Source: Cytidiella melzeri
Lineage: Eukaryota > Basidiomycota > Agaricomycetes > Polyporales > Irpicaceae
DNA: 64,000 bases
Direction of reading: 5' to 3'
Assembly (NCBI GenBank): GCA_022592445.1
Contig: JABYQR010000183.1
Coordinates: 1 to 64,000, forward strand
The position numbers were made by a program, and so were the translations under genes. Positions 48,166 through 57,923 of the stretch are shown here, in pieces. Below the pieces are notes generated by a model, which was given only the letters and a program-made list of their open reading frames with translations, made no database searches and was not told where the DNA came from. Every line of letters begins with the position of its first letter. Positions within the stretch are counted from its first letter, which is position 1.

Positions 48166-48367
48166 ATATGGCCTTGGCATATCGCGATGAAACCTTGGGC
48201 GTACTAGTACTTGGGGCTCTTCACTGACAATTTTTGGTTCTTTAGGTCATTCCAGTCTCAAACACCTTTGTCCCTCGTGACAGGCACACGCAGGCCGCAT
48301 ATGCCATCTCTCCAATATGGGCGGCCGCAACCGACTTGTGAGTGGCGGCGGGCTGCTCATCCGCAAG

Positions 48368-48374
48368 TATAAAA
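48368..48374 (+). promoter_or_regulatory. TATA box of family copy C
   Basis: TATAAAA followed by TCACG, about 75 bases before the ATG; same place and context as in copy A. Confidence 0.7.
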
Positions 48375-48445
48375 TCACGCTCGTCTCGGTCCTCACTCTC
48401 TCACTCCTCCAGAAACGCCTCTCTAACCCACTGCAATCATCGATA

Positions 48446-49294
48446 ATGTCTACCGTGAGTCTCTGTTCTATCGCAAATACTGACTATACTTGACTAATAA
48501 TAACGACAGGCTCGAACCCAAGCCCCACAGGGTCACGGTCTCACTGTTGCCGAGGTAAGCTAGGCTCTCCTCTCGTGCCATCGTCAAAGAGAGCTAACTG
48601 CCTCATCCTGGTGGCGTAGCGGATGTACAATGGTCAAATCATTCGCGGAAGGCGTGTGTACTTTGATTTGAACGACAGGCACTCTACTAGACGACGCCCA
48701 TGGCCAAGCAACGTGATGTTCAAGTCTGAAGGACAAGCAGGGCTCAGTTTTGAATCACAGTATAGCATTCATAGCACGTATAGATCTGAACAACCTTGGA
48801 GTCTCGAAGATGGTGATGGCATACCTTTTCCTGAAGGCGGCTGCTTCGCGCTCAAATTATATGTGAGTTCGCGTCCCAGATACCTGTGGCTCGACCACTG
48901 ACCACTGTATCCGACATTGACTAGAACCCGGCCTCGGTCGGTGAGGAGTACGTGATTAGACACGTTCACACCAAATTGAAGCGGGTGAACCAGGATCCTG
49001 TTCTACGGACTCGCACGGATCTTGCTACACACATTGGAAATACGTTATTTAATCTTTACTTCGCGGTGCGTTTCTGTTGTCTGTTCACACACTCTCTCCT
49101 TCTCGACGCTGTCGACCTGACAAGCCGATCTCTTGCCGTTGTAGGGCAACCGCACGCAAACGTTATATCTTTACGATGGACGCCCAGTCCAACTTAATAT
49201 GGACCAACTTTGCCTTGTGGCGATTGAGAATATACCTCGGACGAAGCAGTGGGTACCAATCTTGTCTCTCCACCCATCCTTCCGCCCATTGTAG
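48446..49294 (+). CDS. Unrecognised small paralogous protein, copy C
   Basis: About 199 residues, five exons, all phase 0: MST | ARTQAPQGHGLTVAE | RMYNGQIIRGRRVYFDLNDR ... ALKLY | NPASVGEEYVIRHVHTKLKR ... LFNLYFA | GNRTQTLYLYDGRPVQLNMD ... PSFRPL. ATG at 48446, stop TAG at 49292-49294. It matches copy A in exon plan, intron phases, promoter and motifs (YNGQIIRGRR, NVMFKSEGQAG, LEDGDGIPF, VLRTRTDLATHIGNTL, LCLVAIENIP, WVPIL). Its C terminus is shorter than that of A. No signal peptide or membrane helix. Family and function unknown. Confidence 0.65.
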
Positions 49295-49514
49295 GTTCAT
49301 GTCTTGTCCCCTCTTGCTCTGCACAATCCTGGCTGGGCGGTTGACCGTTTTTGACCTTCTCGGAATTCCTCGTTATGCACATGCACATATGTGGCTCGAA
49401 TATGTTGATTTGTCTACTATATGATCATGGCTCCGAATCTTGAGTTGTTGGTGTGAAGGGAGAATCCCAGCCCGTGTCATGCTATAGCGTGAACACCGTC
49501 TAAGTATATCTGGT
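49295..49514 (+). repeat. 3' flank of copy C, duplicated at 50072-50340
   Basis: Shared blocks with 50072-50340: GTAGGTTCATGTCTTGT / GTAGGTTCCTGCCTTGT, CTGGCTGGGCGGTTGACC / CGCCGGGCAGTTGACCC, GGAATTCCTCGTTATGCA / CGAATTCCTCACTATGCA, and TATGCTATA-type text with GAACACCGTCTA / GAACGTCGTCTA. Confidence 0.75.
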
Positions 49515-49764
49515 GTAGTTCATACGATACGTTGGAAACACCTTTACCGGCATTGTGTTTCTAACATTTGTTGGAAAGTCGGCAGTGAATTTCCGACGGA
49601 ACCCTAGTCTCCCTGTCTCCCTGACGTCTGGAGCCGAGACTAGCCAGCAGGACCTTTACCTGGTGGCGCTTGAAAATATACCCGAAACGACGTTTTGGGT
49701 GCCAATCTTGTCCTACACCGCGCCTCCAAATCAGGCAATTACCCGGCATGTAGGCTACAACTAG
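49515..49764 (+). pseudogene. Family copy D, 3' fragment
   Basis: Only the last part of the family gene is here: RYVGNTFTGIV (compare HIGNTLFNLYF), then QQDLYLVALENIPETTFWVP, ILSYTAPPNQ and HVGYN, stop TAG at 49762-49764. The intron present in A-C before the last exon is not evident. No 5' exons precede it. It is a truncated copy. Confidence 0.65.
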
Positions 49765-50071
49765 TCAGACTCATCCCCCGCAATGTGTAATATCTATCCG
49801 CCGCTGGCTTCGAGCTATATCTTGTCTCTCATAGTCATGTCGTGAGTCAATTGCAATGCATTTTCGAGGTAATTTGATATAGCCCAATGTCCGCTTGGAG
49901 TGGCAGGTCATGCATCATGTGGGACAGTCGTTACTTGTACCATGCTGCGTCCCCTAATGTTTAGTGTAAGTACGGAACCAGCGTTAGCAACTACAAATAC
50001 GTACGGAACCCGGCTCACCTCATTGTGCTCGCTCTGCTCCTCACAACCAGTATGTACTACATGTAGGTTCC

Positions 50072-50340
50072 TGCCTTGTTCTCTGCCTAGCCCTCGTAGT
50101 ACGATCCTCGCCGGGCAGTTGACCCTTATTGACTTTCCCGAATTCCTCACTATGCATCTGCACGTATGTAACTGACTGTAAATCGAGTGTGTTTCATTGT
50201 CTAGTATAACAGTCCCGAATTGTAATTATTTGGTGTGTCATGGTATCTGATAAATGAGGTATGAGATGTGAAGAGCCCAACCCGCGTTATGCTATAAAGC
50301 GAACGTCGTCTACACAAACGGTGTAGTACATGTACATACA
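50072..50340 (+). repeat. Second copy of the copy C 3' flank
   Basis: Imperfect duplicate of 49295-49514, placed after copy D. It confirms that a segment with D and both flanks arose by duplication. Confidence 0.75.
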
Positions 50341-50444
50341 CATCTCTAAGGTATCCGCGAAAACTCGCCAAAAAGGTCTAACCTCACATAATATAGTCCT
50401 ATTGATTGTCCAGAGGTATCGCATGTCATGGACAGGAATAGAGT

Positions 50445-52468
50445 TCAACAAGCCAAACCCACCCCGTCACTGCATCATGATCAGCATCTCCCACCAAGTG
50501 AACAGACGAAACAAACGTACCTAACATACAAATCATCTCGCCACCCAGACACCGACTCGGTATCTTCAGCTTCCCACGTATAGCCCGAGTCCCGATCCGA
50601 GCTTCCACCCCTGGCGATGGAACCAGGACTCGGAGTGCCAATCCCCGATATTGCAGAGACGTCGATCCCCAGCAGACTCAAGTCAACCTCCAAGACACTC
50701 GAGCTCACAGATTCCCGTACGTCTCCCGTGTCGACTGTGAACCTCTGGTGCTGGAAATGCTGGACACGTCCCCACCGTTCAATCAAAGACGATAAAGGCC
50801 GAAGGCTCTCGTCGATGACAGAGTCTTCTACGTCTGCTTCCTCAGGAATGGCGCACAGAGGTCCACCTGGTTTTCGTAAAAGAGACTCTGAGAGGCTAGT
50901 GGTGTTCGCGGGAGATCGTGAATCAGAACCAGAGCTAGGACCCGAGGTAGAGCTGTCGCTGAGAGAAAACCCCAGCCCGAGGGCTTCTGTGACCGCGTCA
51001 ATGTCGAGCTTGCCGTTCTTCATCAAGTCGTCCAAGTCCCAATGAGGTGAATGAGGTACGGAAGCTGCCGGGCTTGTGTGAGATGCCTCAGTTTTGGACA
51101 TAGAGAAATACCCGTCCGAGTTCGATAAGCTTGAGGACGAAGAACTTGTGACAGGGTTGCGTAAAGGTGAAGGGCCGATTGAAGGGCTTCCGCTCTTCCT
51201 GCGTTGGGCCTTTGGTCTGGGAGCGACAAGTCGTTCAACGACGTATTGAGCTGGACTGGCGGAGAGATAGTCGATACTAGCCTTTGAAGCTATGCGCGGG
51301 ACGGAAATATTGAGAGGACGGGTAGTAGGGGATAAAGGTGTACTGATCGGTACAATGCTAGTCTGCTGTATCTGGCCTGCTGCAGATCGCTTATTGGAAG
51401 TTGGGACAGTGAGAAGAGAGCCATTTTGGACTGATGTCGAGAAAGCGGCGCTAGTCATCGAAATTACTGGTTGGCTTACGTCAGCGGCGGCAGAGCGCGA
51501 AGTCCTTGACAGCGAATCCAAAAGGCTGGCAGACGACTTAGCAGGTGTGCTAGGAGGTGTCTCGAATGGAGGAGCTGCAAAAGAGTTAGCACGCGTGGCG
51601 ATCTCCCGAGAACAAGAAACTCACTCGGACTATGAGAGCCATTTCGACCAGTGGAACCCGTACTCCTTGATGTCTCTTGTTTTGGAATGTCGTCTTGCCA
51701 AGACGCTACCACGGGCTCCATCATCTGCATCAATGTAGGAGACAGCGACGATGTCGAAATCTCTATTCGAGAGGAGGAGCTGTTGCTTTTCGAACGGACC
51801 GACTCTGAGTACGCAGGTAATCGAGGGTGGCTTGCTGAGCAAGGAGGTGAGTTAGGATGAATCGCAGCGCAGTTGCCGACGTTGCTATCCGGCGAGTACA
51901 TTTCGAGGAAGGAGAGCGACATAGCGCGCGACTTTGAGGAGGTACTTGAAGCATGGCGAGAGCTCCTGTGTCCTGCGACACTGACATCATGAGAACGATG
52001 AGAGCTACCGAATCTCGAGCGGGTGGCAGTAGATGGCGAGGCAGCGCGAGATGCTGCTTCAGAACCTTCAGAGCATGCCTTCCTCAATGCCTTGTCAATT
52101 CGCACTTTCACCCGCGTTTCCCACTCTGGTGATCCCAGCATTCCAACAGCGTAGCCAGACAAGCAGCTCAAGTCCAATTTACGAGAGCCTTTCTTCAGCA
52201 CTTTGGGTTCCAGACCAAGACCGACGAGAGGAGGCGAGAACTTGACTTCCGCTTCCGCATGCGCAACCTCTGAGTGAATAGATTCTGCACGGCGATACTT
52301 CATGTATGCATACTTGACAACGGCTAGAAGAACAAACGGAGCGCACACGCCGAGTACGACCGCCACAGGTGACGGACCAGACATGACAGAGACCAAGGGA
52401 GGGGGTATAGGAATCGCAGCCGTAGAACAAGAACACAAAAGAGCGACTAGTAGATAGAGAGGACCCAT
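50445..52468 (-). CDS. Unrecognised single-pass membrane or secreted protein, Ser/Pro-rich
   Basis: About 650 residues. ATG at 52468: MGPLYLLVALLCSCSTAAIP is a signal peptide. A membrane helix follows (VAVVLGVCAPFVLLAVVKYA) with a basic flank (YMKYRRAES), so the rest probably faces the cytosol. The body is low-complexity Ser/Thr/Pro with no known domain. A 3' exon joins: KRNGSHSP-type text, a GTGAGT intron near 51560-51620, then FETPPSTPAKSSASLL. A last 50-nt intron (GTACGT ... GATGCAG) may lead to a short end SDGVGLAC, stop at 50445; without it the stop is at 50481. Start, helix and frame are visible; function is not. Confidence 0.65.
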
Positions 52469-52605
52469 CGCGCTTTCAAGGCGACGCGTGAGCCAGGCAG
52501 AATGAGAGGTGGTGGTCCGAAAGCAAGTTCAACTTGAGAGTACATGTTCCAATCTTGGTGCAGGTGAGTGTGATAGTGTCCGTATATAGTAGGCGTTTAG
52601 GGGTA

Positions 52606-54148
52606 TCACATCCTGGTAAGCCAGCTCTGCATGATGTTCGGAGTTGCACTGGTGACAGAGCTCGCCGACTTCTTAGGTGAATTCTGCACTCAAGTTCTCA
52701 CATGACTAACATCCTCGCATATACGAGCGTGCTTACCTTTGGCTTAGCACGCTGCTGGAAGATACCAGAGACACTTCAGGGCCGCTGACGACCAGATAAC
52801 AGCGGTGCTTACCTTCTTGGAGGGTGTGCTGGGTGTCTGTCGGAATGCTGACGATCAGTACCATGTCAAAGATGCCAACGTGATGCTCACCTTCGAGGTG
52901 GTAGCCTCTTTAGATCGATCAACGTATTCTACTCTGGAGTCGTCTTCCCATGTGTTCATTTTCTCAAGCGGCTGTTCGTTGTCTTGGTCGTCATCCTCGT
53001 TGTCGCAGAGGTCGATAACTTCGTGACTGACAGCCTTTCCAGATTTCTTGCGAGGTGACGCAGCAGGCGAAGAGGCCGTCGAATCGCTCCTTCTGCGCTT
53101 TGTTGGCGAGGCCTGAGAGCTTGAGGGCGAGGCCTTGTCTGCAACTTGTCTTGCGAACATCGCCTGAATGCCGTCACGACGTTCAGAGACGGGTTCAATG
53201 AACGTAGGAGACTCAGTTCCCACTTTGCCCACTTCCTTGGGCACCTGATAGCTGTACAGCATTCAATGAGTGCTATGGTCCTCTAGTCGTTGCTGTGCTT
53301 ACCAGGTTAGTGGTACGGTCGCGTCGCTGTATGGCTGGACCATCTTGGTCAAAATTGCATTCCAAGAGCCTGAGGATGTATCCAGCCAGGTGTTGAGTGC
53401 ATCTGTGGTAGGTAGCATTACCGGTTGCCTGTCATGAAGCCAGCTGAATTCCTGATTGGCATTTGTCGTTACAATCGTAAAAGTCCACAAAGGCTCAGCT
53501 TGTCCTGATACTGCGATCATGGTGTGTCCTTATTGTTCTACGAAGCGTAAGACGCACCTTCTAAAGTAACACAGTCGTACAAGCCCGCGAGGAGCATAAG
53601 CTTACTGTCGCTGCGTTTCGTGAGATGCGGCAAGCGGACTTTGCCCTTCTTAAGCCACTCATAATACCCTTGACATGGAATAGCGCAGCGATTCCTCCCT
53701 TTGATGCTACCCCACATACCTCCGCTGCCTTCGACAAGAGCTTCACAGCGTGCATTGATGGTATTCAGGTTACCGTCGTCGTGCTTACTCCAGTGTGGGA
53801 CGAGACCCCATTTCATGGTGTGCAAAATAACTTTGTCTGCTTCTTCTGAGTGGCTAGCGGAAGCTGCTCCCGCGTGAGCATGTCCACGTCGTATCACGGG
53901 CGCATGAGAGCGGGGTGCTATATTATACCTAGAGGACCGTACGTATTATTGTATACAGCAGCAATAACCAGCGGCGCTCATTTACCTGGGATAAAAGTGC
54001 TCCTGGGCTACCCATTCTCCAACCTGAACATTATAGCCGTGCAACTCCTCAATCTGGTTGTGCTGCGCAAGTAGACATGAGACGGTGGCACAAAAATCTC
54101 ACTGGTGATTATGCTCACAGGTATGCCTAGAGCAAAACGACCGCACAT
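52606..54148 (-). CDS. SRAP-domain protein (HMCES/YedK), abasic-site shield
   Basis: About 400 residues. ATG at 54148: MCGRFALGIP, where Cys2 forms the covalent link with abasic DNA (known). Next exon: HNQIEELHGYNVQVGEWVAQ, FYPRYNIAPRSHAPV (the conserved YNIAP), then MKWGLVPHWSK, NTINARCEAL, RCAIPCQGYYEW (the IPxxGYYEW active-site helix), LAGLYD, FTIVTTNAN and LHDRQPVML. A disordered acidic and Lys-rich tail follows. The end is built from tiny exons: 52813-52836 (24 nt, TPSTPSKK), 52737-52754 (18 nt, QRAKPK), then KSASSVTSATPNIMQSWLTR and M, stop at 52606-52608. IMQSWLTRM resembles the PCNA-binding end of animal HMCES (inference). The gene is divergent from TAF8 with 143 bases between starts. 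Confidence 0.92.
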
Positions 54149-54291
54149 TGGTGGGAAGGATAGAGCTTTATCGAAGACTGGCTCAAGCGCCGAGGAGAGA
54201 AGCACGCGGGAAATCAATTATTGAATCGGAGATCAATGCCACTCACAACCGTCCTCGTCGTTGCTCACAGGGAGCTCATCACAAGCCGGCA

Positions 54292-56057
54292 ATGGACGTA
54301 GGGGCGAAGAGATTACTGGAGACGGTCACTATTGAGACTTTACATGCTCATCAATTCTCGCGTGCCTCTAGTCAGGCGACTCTGGTACTGACCGATCTCC
54401 TCTCTCGTTACCTCACACTACTGTCGACAACATGCGCGAAATATGCTGAGCATGCAGGACGACTACGACTAAATGCGAGGGATGCGGAACATGCCTTGCG
54501 CGAATTGGGCGTGGATGTGGCCGAGTTGAGCCAGTATTGCGCGACGGAAGGACGGGAGATGTCACGGTACGCGGTACACACAGCTAGGCGTGTTGAAGAC
54601 TTGAATGACTTCAAGGGTCCGTTTTTGCATGATACCTGTCTGCTGTGCATGCTGACACTGCAACTCTATCTAGCACTACTTTCGTCTGGTCTACGCGAGG
54701 ACCACGACGATGCAATTCCGTTAATATATGGACCAGTCCCAGAAGAAGCATTCATAGAAGACAACGAGGACCCTCAGAGCGAAAGGGAGGGGGAGGAGGA
54801 AGAACCACTTTTGAAGCTGCAGGATGTGACTATGGACTCGGAGACTGTGATGAAGGAGAAGGAAGACGAACGGATGGAAAGTCCCCGTCCCCTCACACCG
54901 CCGCTCCCGCTTTCGCCAATATCGAATCCATCTACACCCCCAAGAAAGCGACCGAGAACTGCGCACTGGGAACCTCCACCCCATATACCGGATTTTCTCC
55001 CTCCATTCCCTAGCAATACACCTCGAAATACCCCTTCACCCCCACCCACGGCCCTACCTCCCGCTGGAAGCTCAACGATCGCCCCCGTTAACCCTGTTAA
55101 GCTTGAACGTCCCGTTACACCGCCTCCGGAGGTGTCCTTTGGAGCTGCAGATTATAGGACGTCGATCCCTTATAGCGTTTCGTCAATATCTTCACAACCA
55201 ACACGGCATCTTCCAGCGCGGATGCCCAGTCCACCGCCTACACCGAAGCCATATGAGCTTCCGGTGACGCAGTCGGCGTTATACCAAGCATACCACCACG
55301 TTCTCACGCATCCTCCATCGAAGGATCCGGGACCAGCCAACCCCGCCAGGTATAAAGTTGCTTTGGAGCTCATCGAGCAAACGGAAAATGAGTCACGCTG
55401 GGAGCCTCATTGTACGTTGTACGGTGTTTCCACGCCTAATGCCCCGCGAGTGGCTCCCATAGGACCATCATACCCACAAGTCATTGCTGACGCTTCTGAG
55501 GAGAAGTCGGGGAAGGACAAAGGGAAAGAGGCTGATGTTGATGCGAGGTTACCCAAAAAACCGCCACGGTCTATCCTTGGTACAGAGCGGATAGCACCGC
55601 TTATAAGCCAACAGCCGTCTCGAATACCGGCGCTGGCTTTGCGAGTTCTACCGGTATGCTTTTTCTTATGATTTATAGCTGCGTTAATTCTGATGTTCTC
55701 TGGCTGCAGGGGCCTATACATACTCGAACTACCAAGGTCACACATCCGCCCGTTTTATCGCGGGGCACGCAGAAACTCCTCTACGGACCTGGCGTCAACG
55801 CCCATTGGAACTCAGGCACAGGGTTGCCTGGTGTCGCCCCTACTCCTCAGCTACCGAACGGAGTCAAGAAAGAGAAGGACAAAGACACGTCTGCCTCGAA
55901 AGCCCTCCCTGACGCTAAGATGTACGCGACCTGGAGCTGGGACCAGAAGAGCTACCGCGAGCCGCTTTCGCTCGCCAACCGACGGATGCGCATGGGGAGC
56001 GTACAGTTGTCGAGCGTAGTCGGCAACGGACGACGTGCGAGCGAGAGTCGCGGGTGA
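54292..56057 (+). CDS. TAF8: TFIID subunit TAF8, histone-fold protein
   Basis: About 570 residues. I prefer ATG 54292 (MDVGAKRLLETVTIETLHAH), since the longer frame from 54148 would overlap the SRAP start. Residues about 1-80 form the bromodomain-associated histone fold: QATLVLTDLLSRYLTLLSTT, KYAEHAGRLRLNARDAEHAL, LGVDVAELSQYC. A Pro-rich middle carries PPHIPDFLPPFPS, the TAF8 C-terminal signature. One intron splits LRVLP and GPIHTRTTK near 55654-55710. The tail ends VVGNGRRASESRG, stop at 56055-56057. Known role: pairs with TAF10 inside TFIID. Lysine- and proline-rich tail is longer than in animals. Confidence 0.85.
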
Positions 56058-56220
56058 TCCTTACAGGCATACAGTTTCTTTAGAAATACTTACGTTTTAT
56101 TATGTTTGAGAGTGCGCTGTCGGACTGTTTTCGAGATAATTGCTGGGCAGGACACATGTATTCACTCTGCAGCATTGAGCAATGCATATAAGTTACATAC
56201 ACAAATTTTGATCAACAGCT

Positions 56221-57490
56221 TTAGCTTCCCTTGACACTTATCGTCACGTTGTTGCATTGCAAAAGGCTGAATCTCACCTGGCCGGCGGCGGCTAGTTGAG
56301 TACATAGGTCCTCTTCAACGTTCAGATCTTCTTCCATTTGCCTGTGGATGCCTGCCCGCTTTTCAGCACTGCTCTAGCAAATCATGTCGAGGTAAGTAAG
56401 GGTCATGATATGAAGAGCAATGTCGCCCATACCCTTGCAGTGTTCGCCATTAACTCTGGTGTCTTACGGCGGTCGTGTCCTCGAGAGGACCTAGCAGCCG
56501 AGGAGTCGGGGGCATGAAGGCGCATGCCTAAAGGAGCAACTCTGTTCTTATAGCACGGGAAGATGGTGTCAACAGTTGGGCTTCGCGTCTTGGGGTGCGG
56601 TTCGGAGGGGGACTTGTGTTCGTATGTCTTTCTCGTTTCGCAGGAAAAGCGGATCGGCTGCTGGAGGTATCATCGTGATGCGTGGACCGCGTACACTTGC
56701 CACGAGTGGGCGGGCGTGAGGCTACGGGGTAATTGTCAATCGCTCACTCGAAAATTGTTGGGGTGCAAAGCACTTACCAGCGCTGGTAACGAGCACCGGA
56801 ATCTGGGTTGGTCAGGAAGTGGAATCTGACAATGTCCGCTTACCTGTCTGCCTCGAAGTCCGAGCTAGATTCATCGTCTGCGAACGATTCGTTACAACCG
56901 AAAACAAAGTTAAATCTGAACACCGCGAAAGGTTTGTTCAGGTGTTGTAGATAGTCATCAAGCTTGAGAACATGTTTCGTCGCAGGGATTCGGGGGTTTT
57001 GGTAGACTTCCAGTCGGACGGATCCCTCGATCTGATTCTGATTCTCCTCTGATATCACCATGAGTACACGACTTTACGATTGGCTAATTGTGACCGACTC
57101 ACTGGACCGTGGTGTGTATGGAAATCTCAGTCCATCTCTGAACTCCTTTTCGAGATTGGACTTCTGCGTTCTACTGTCCGTCCAGCCCTTTTTCAAAAAA
57201 ATTACCGCGGCCTTCTTCTCACGAGACGTCTTGTCGTTCTTGACGTAGACTACAAACAATGCGCTATACGGTATGGGAGAATCCATAGTATGCCAGTGTA
57301 GAGTGAACTCCTAGACGATATTCGCGTGTGTTACTGAGCTCCAGTATTCTCAAGCATAACTCACCCGTCGCCGACCATACGCTATTGTCGCAACGCTTTC
57401 ATAGTCCCTTTGTTGAGTTTGCGCGGTCGCATGGACGTCTGTGCCGTCAGGACATGAGACCCACACTTGTATACCATTGAAGTCGAGCAT
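56221..57490 (-). CDS. DUF7918-like basidiomycete protein
   Basis: ATG at 57490: MLDFNGIQVWVSCPDGTDVH, then AYGRRR and an intron. The middle exons read FTLHW-type text (TLHWHTMDSPIPYSALFVVY), KTSREKKAAVIFLKKGWTDS, then SEENQNQIEGSVRLEVYQNP. FAVFRFNFVFGCNESF closes the beta-rich domain. A disordered part (SRPPTRGKCTRSTHHDDTSS) and a helical end (SSAEKRAGIHRQMEEDLNVE) follow. The domain resembles a family common in Agaricomycetes listed as DUF7918, function unknown. The 3' end is unsure: TAA at 56221 if the helical exon is used, or an earlier TAG at 56528. About 300 residues. Confidence 0.6.
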
Positions 57491-57923
57491 GGTAACAGCG
57501 GAAAGAGCTGAGAGTGTATGTTGCGGGTGAGTCAGGTATACTATAATCCATGTTAGCGAGGATTATATAGCAAGCAGCTGCGACAAGTCACATAGTCGAG
57601 ATTCACGGACGCGACGGATTGGAACGTGTCGCAGTGTGTTTTCTCCGATGGTCATGAGGCAAACATATGATTCAATTGCGCTTGAAGCGACATCGATAAT
57701 GTCGTAAAACCGGCATATATTTGAAGGAACAGCAACGGAGAGCGAGTGTTTAAACTGCGGCTAAAGAGATAACAGAGACCTGACAAAGCGGGCCTTTGTG
57801 TCAAACAGATGGAATTGCGGTCGAGAAACAGCGATCACTCACGAAAGAAATGATATCAAGACAGATGCGAGAGCAATGTGAAAGGCAAAACGGGAACGAA
57901 AACATGTGCGCGACTGGTCCCTG
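57491..57923. other. Gap between two minus-strand genes
   Basis: 433 bases: promoter of the DUF7918-like gene and 3' flank of the phosphatase. No element or extra gene recognised. Confidence 0.4.

Noticed and set aside
51476..51738. Overlapping frames in both directions over the Ser-rich membrane protein
   Set aside because: Shadow frames of low-complexity coding sequence; the signal peptide and helix support only the minus-strand gene.
54148..54291. N-terminal extension of TAF8 to 54148
   Set aside because: It would overlap the SRAP start codon, and the histone fold follows closely after the ATG at 54292.
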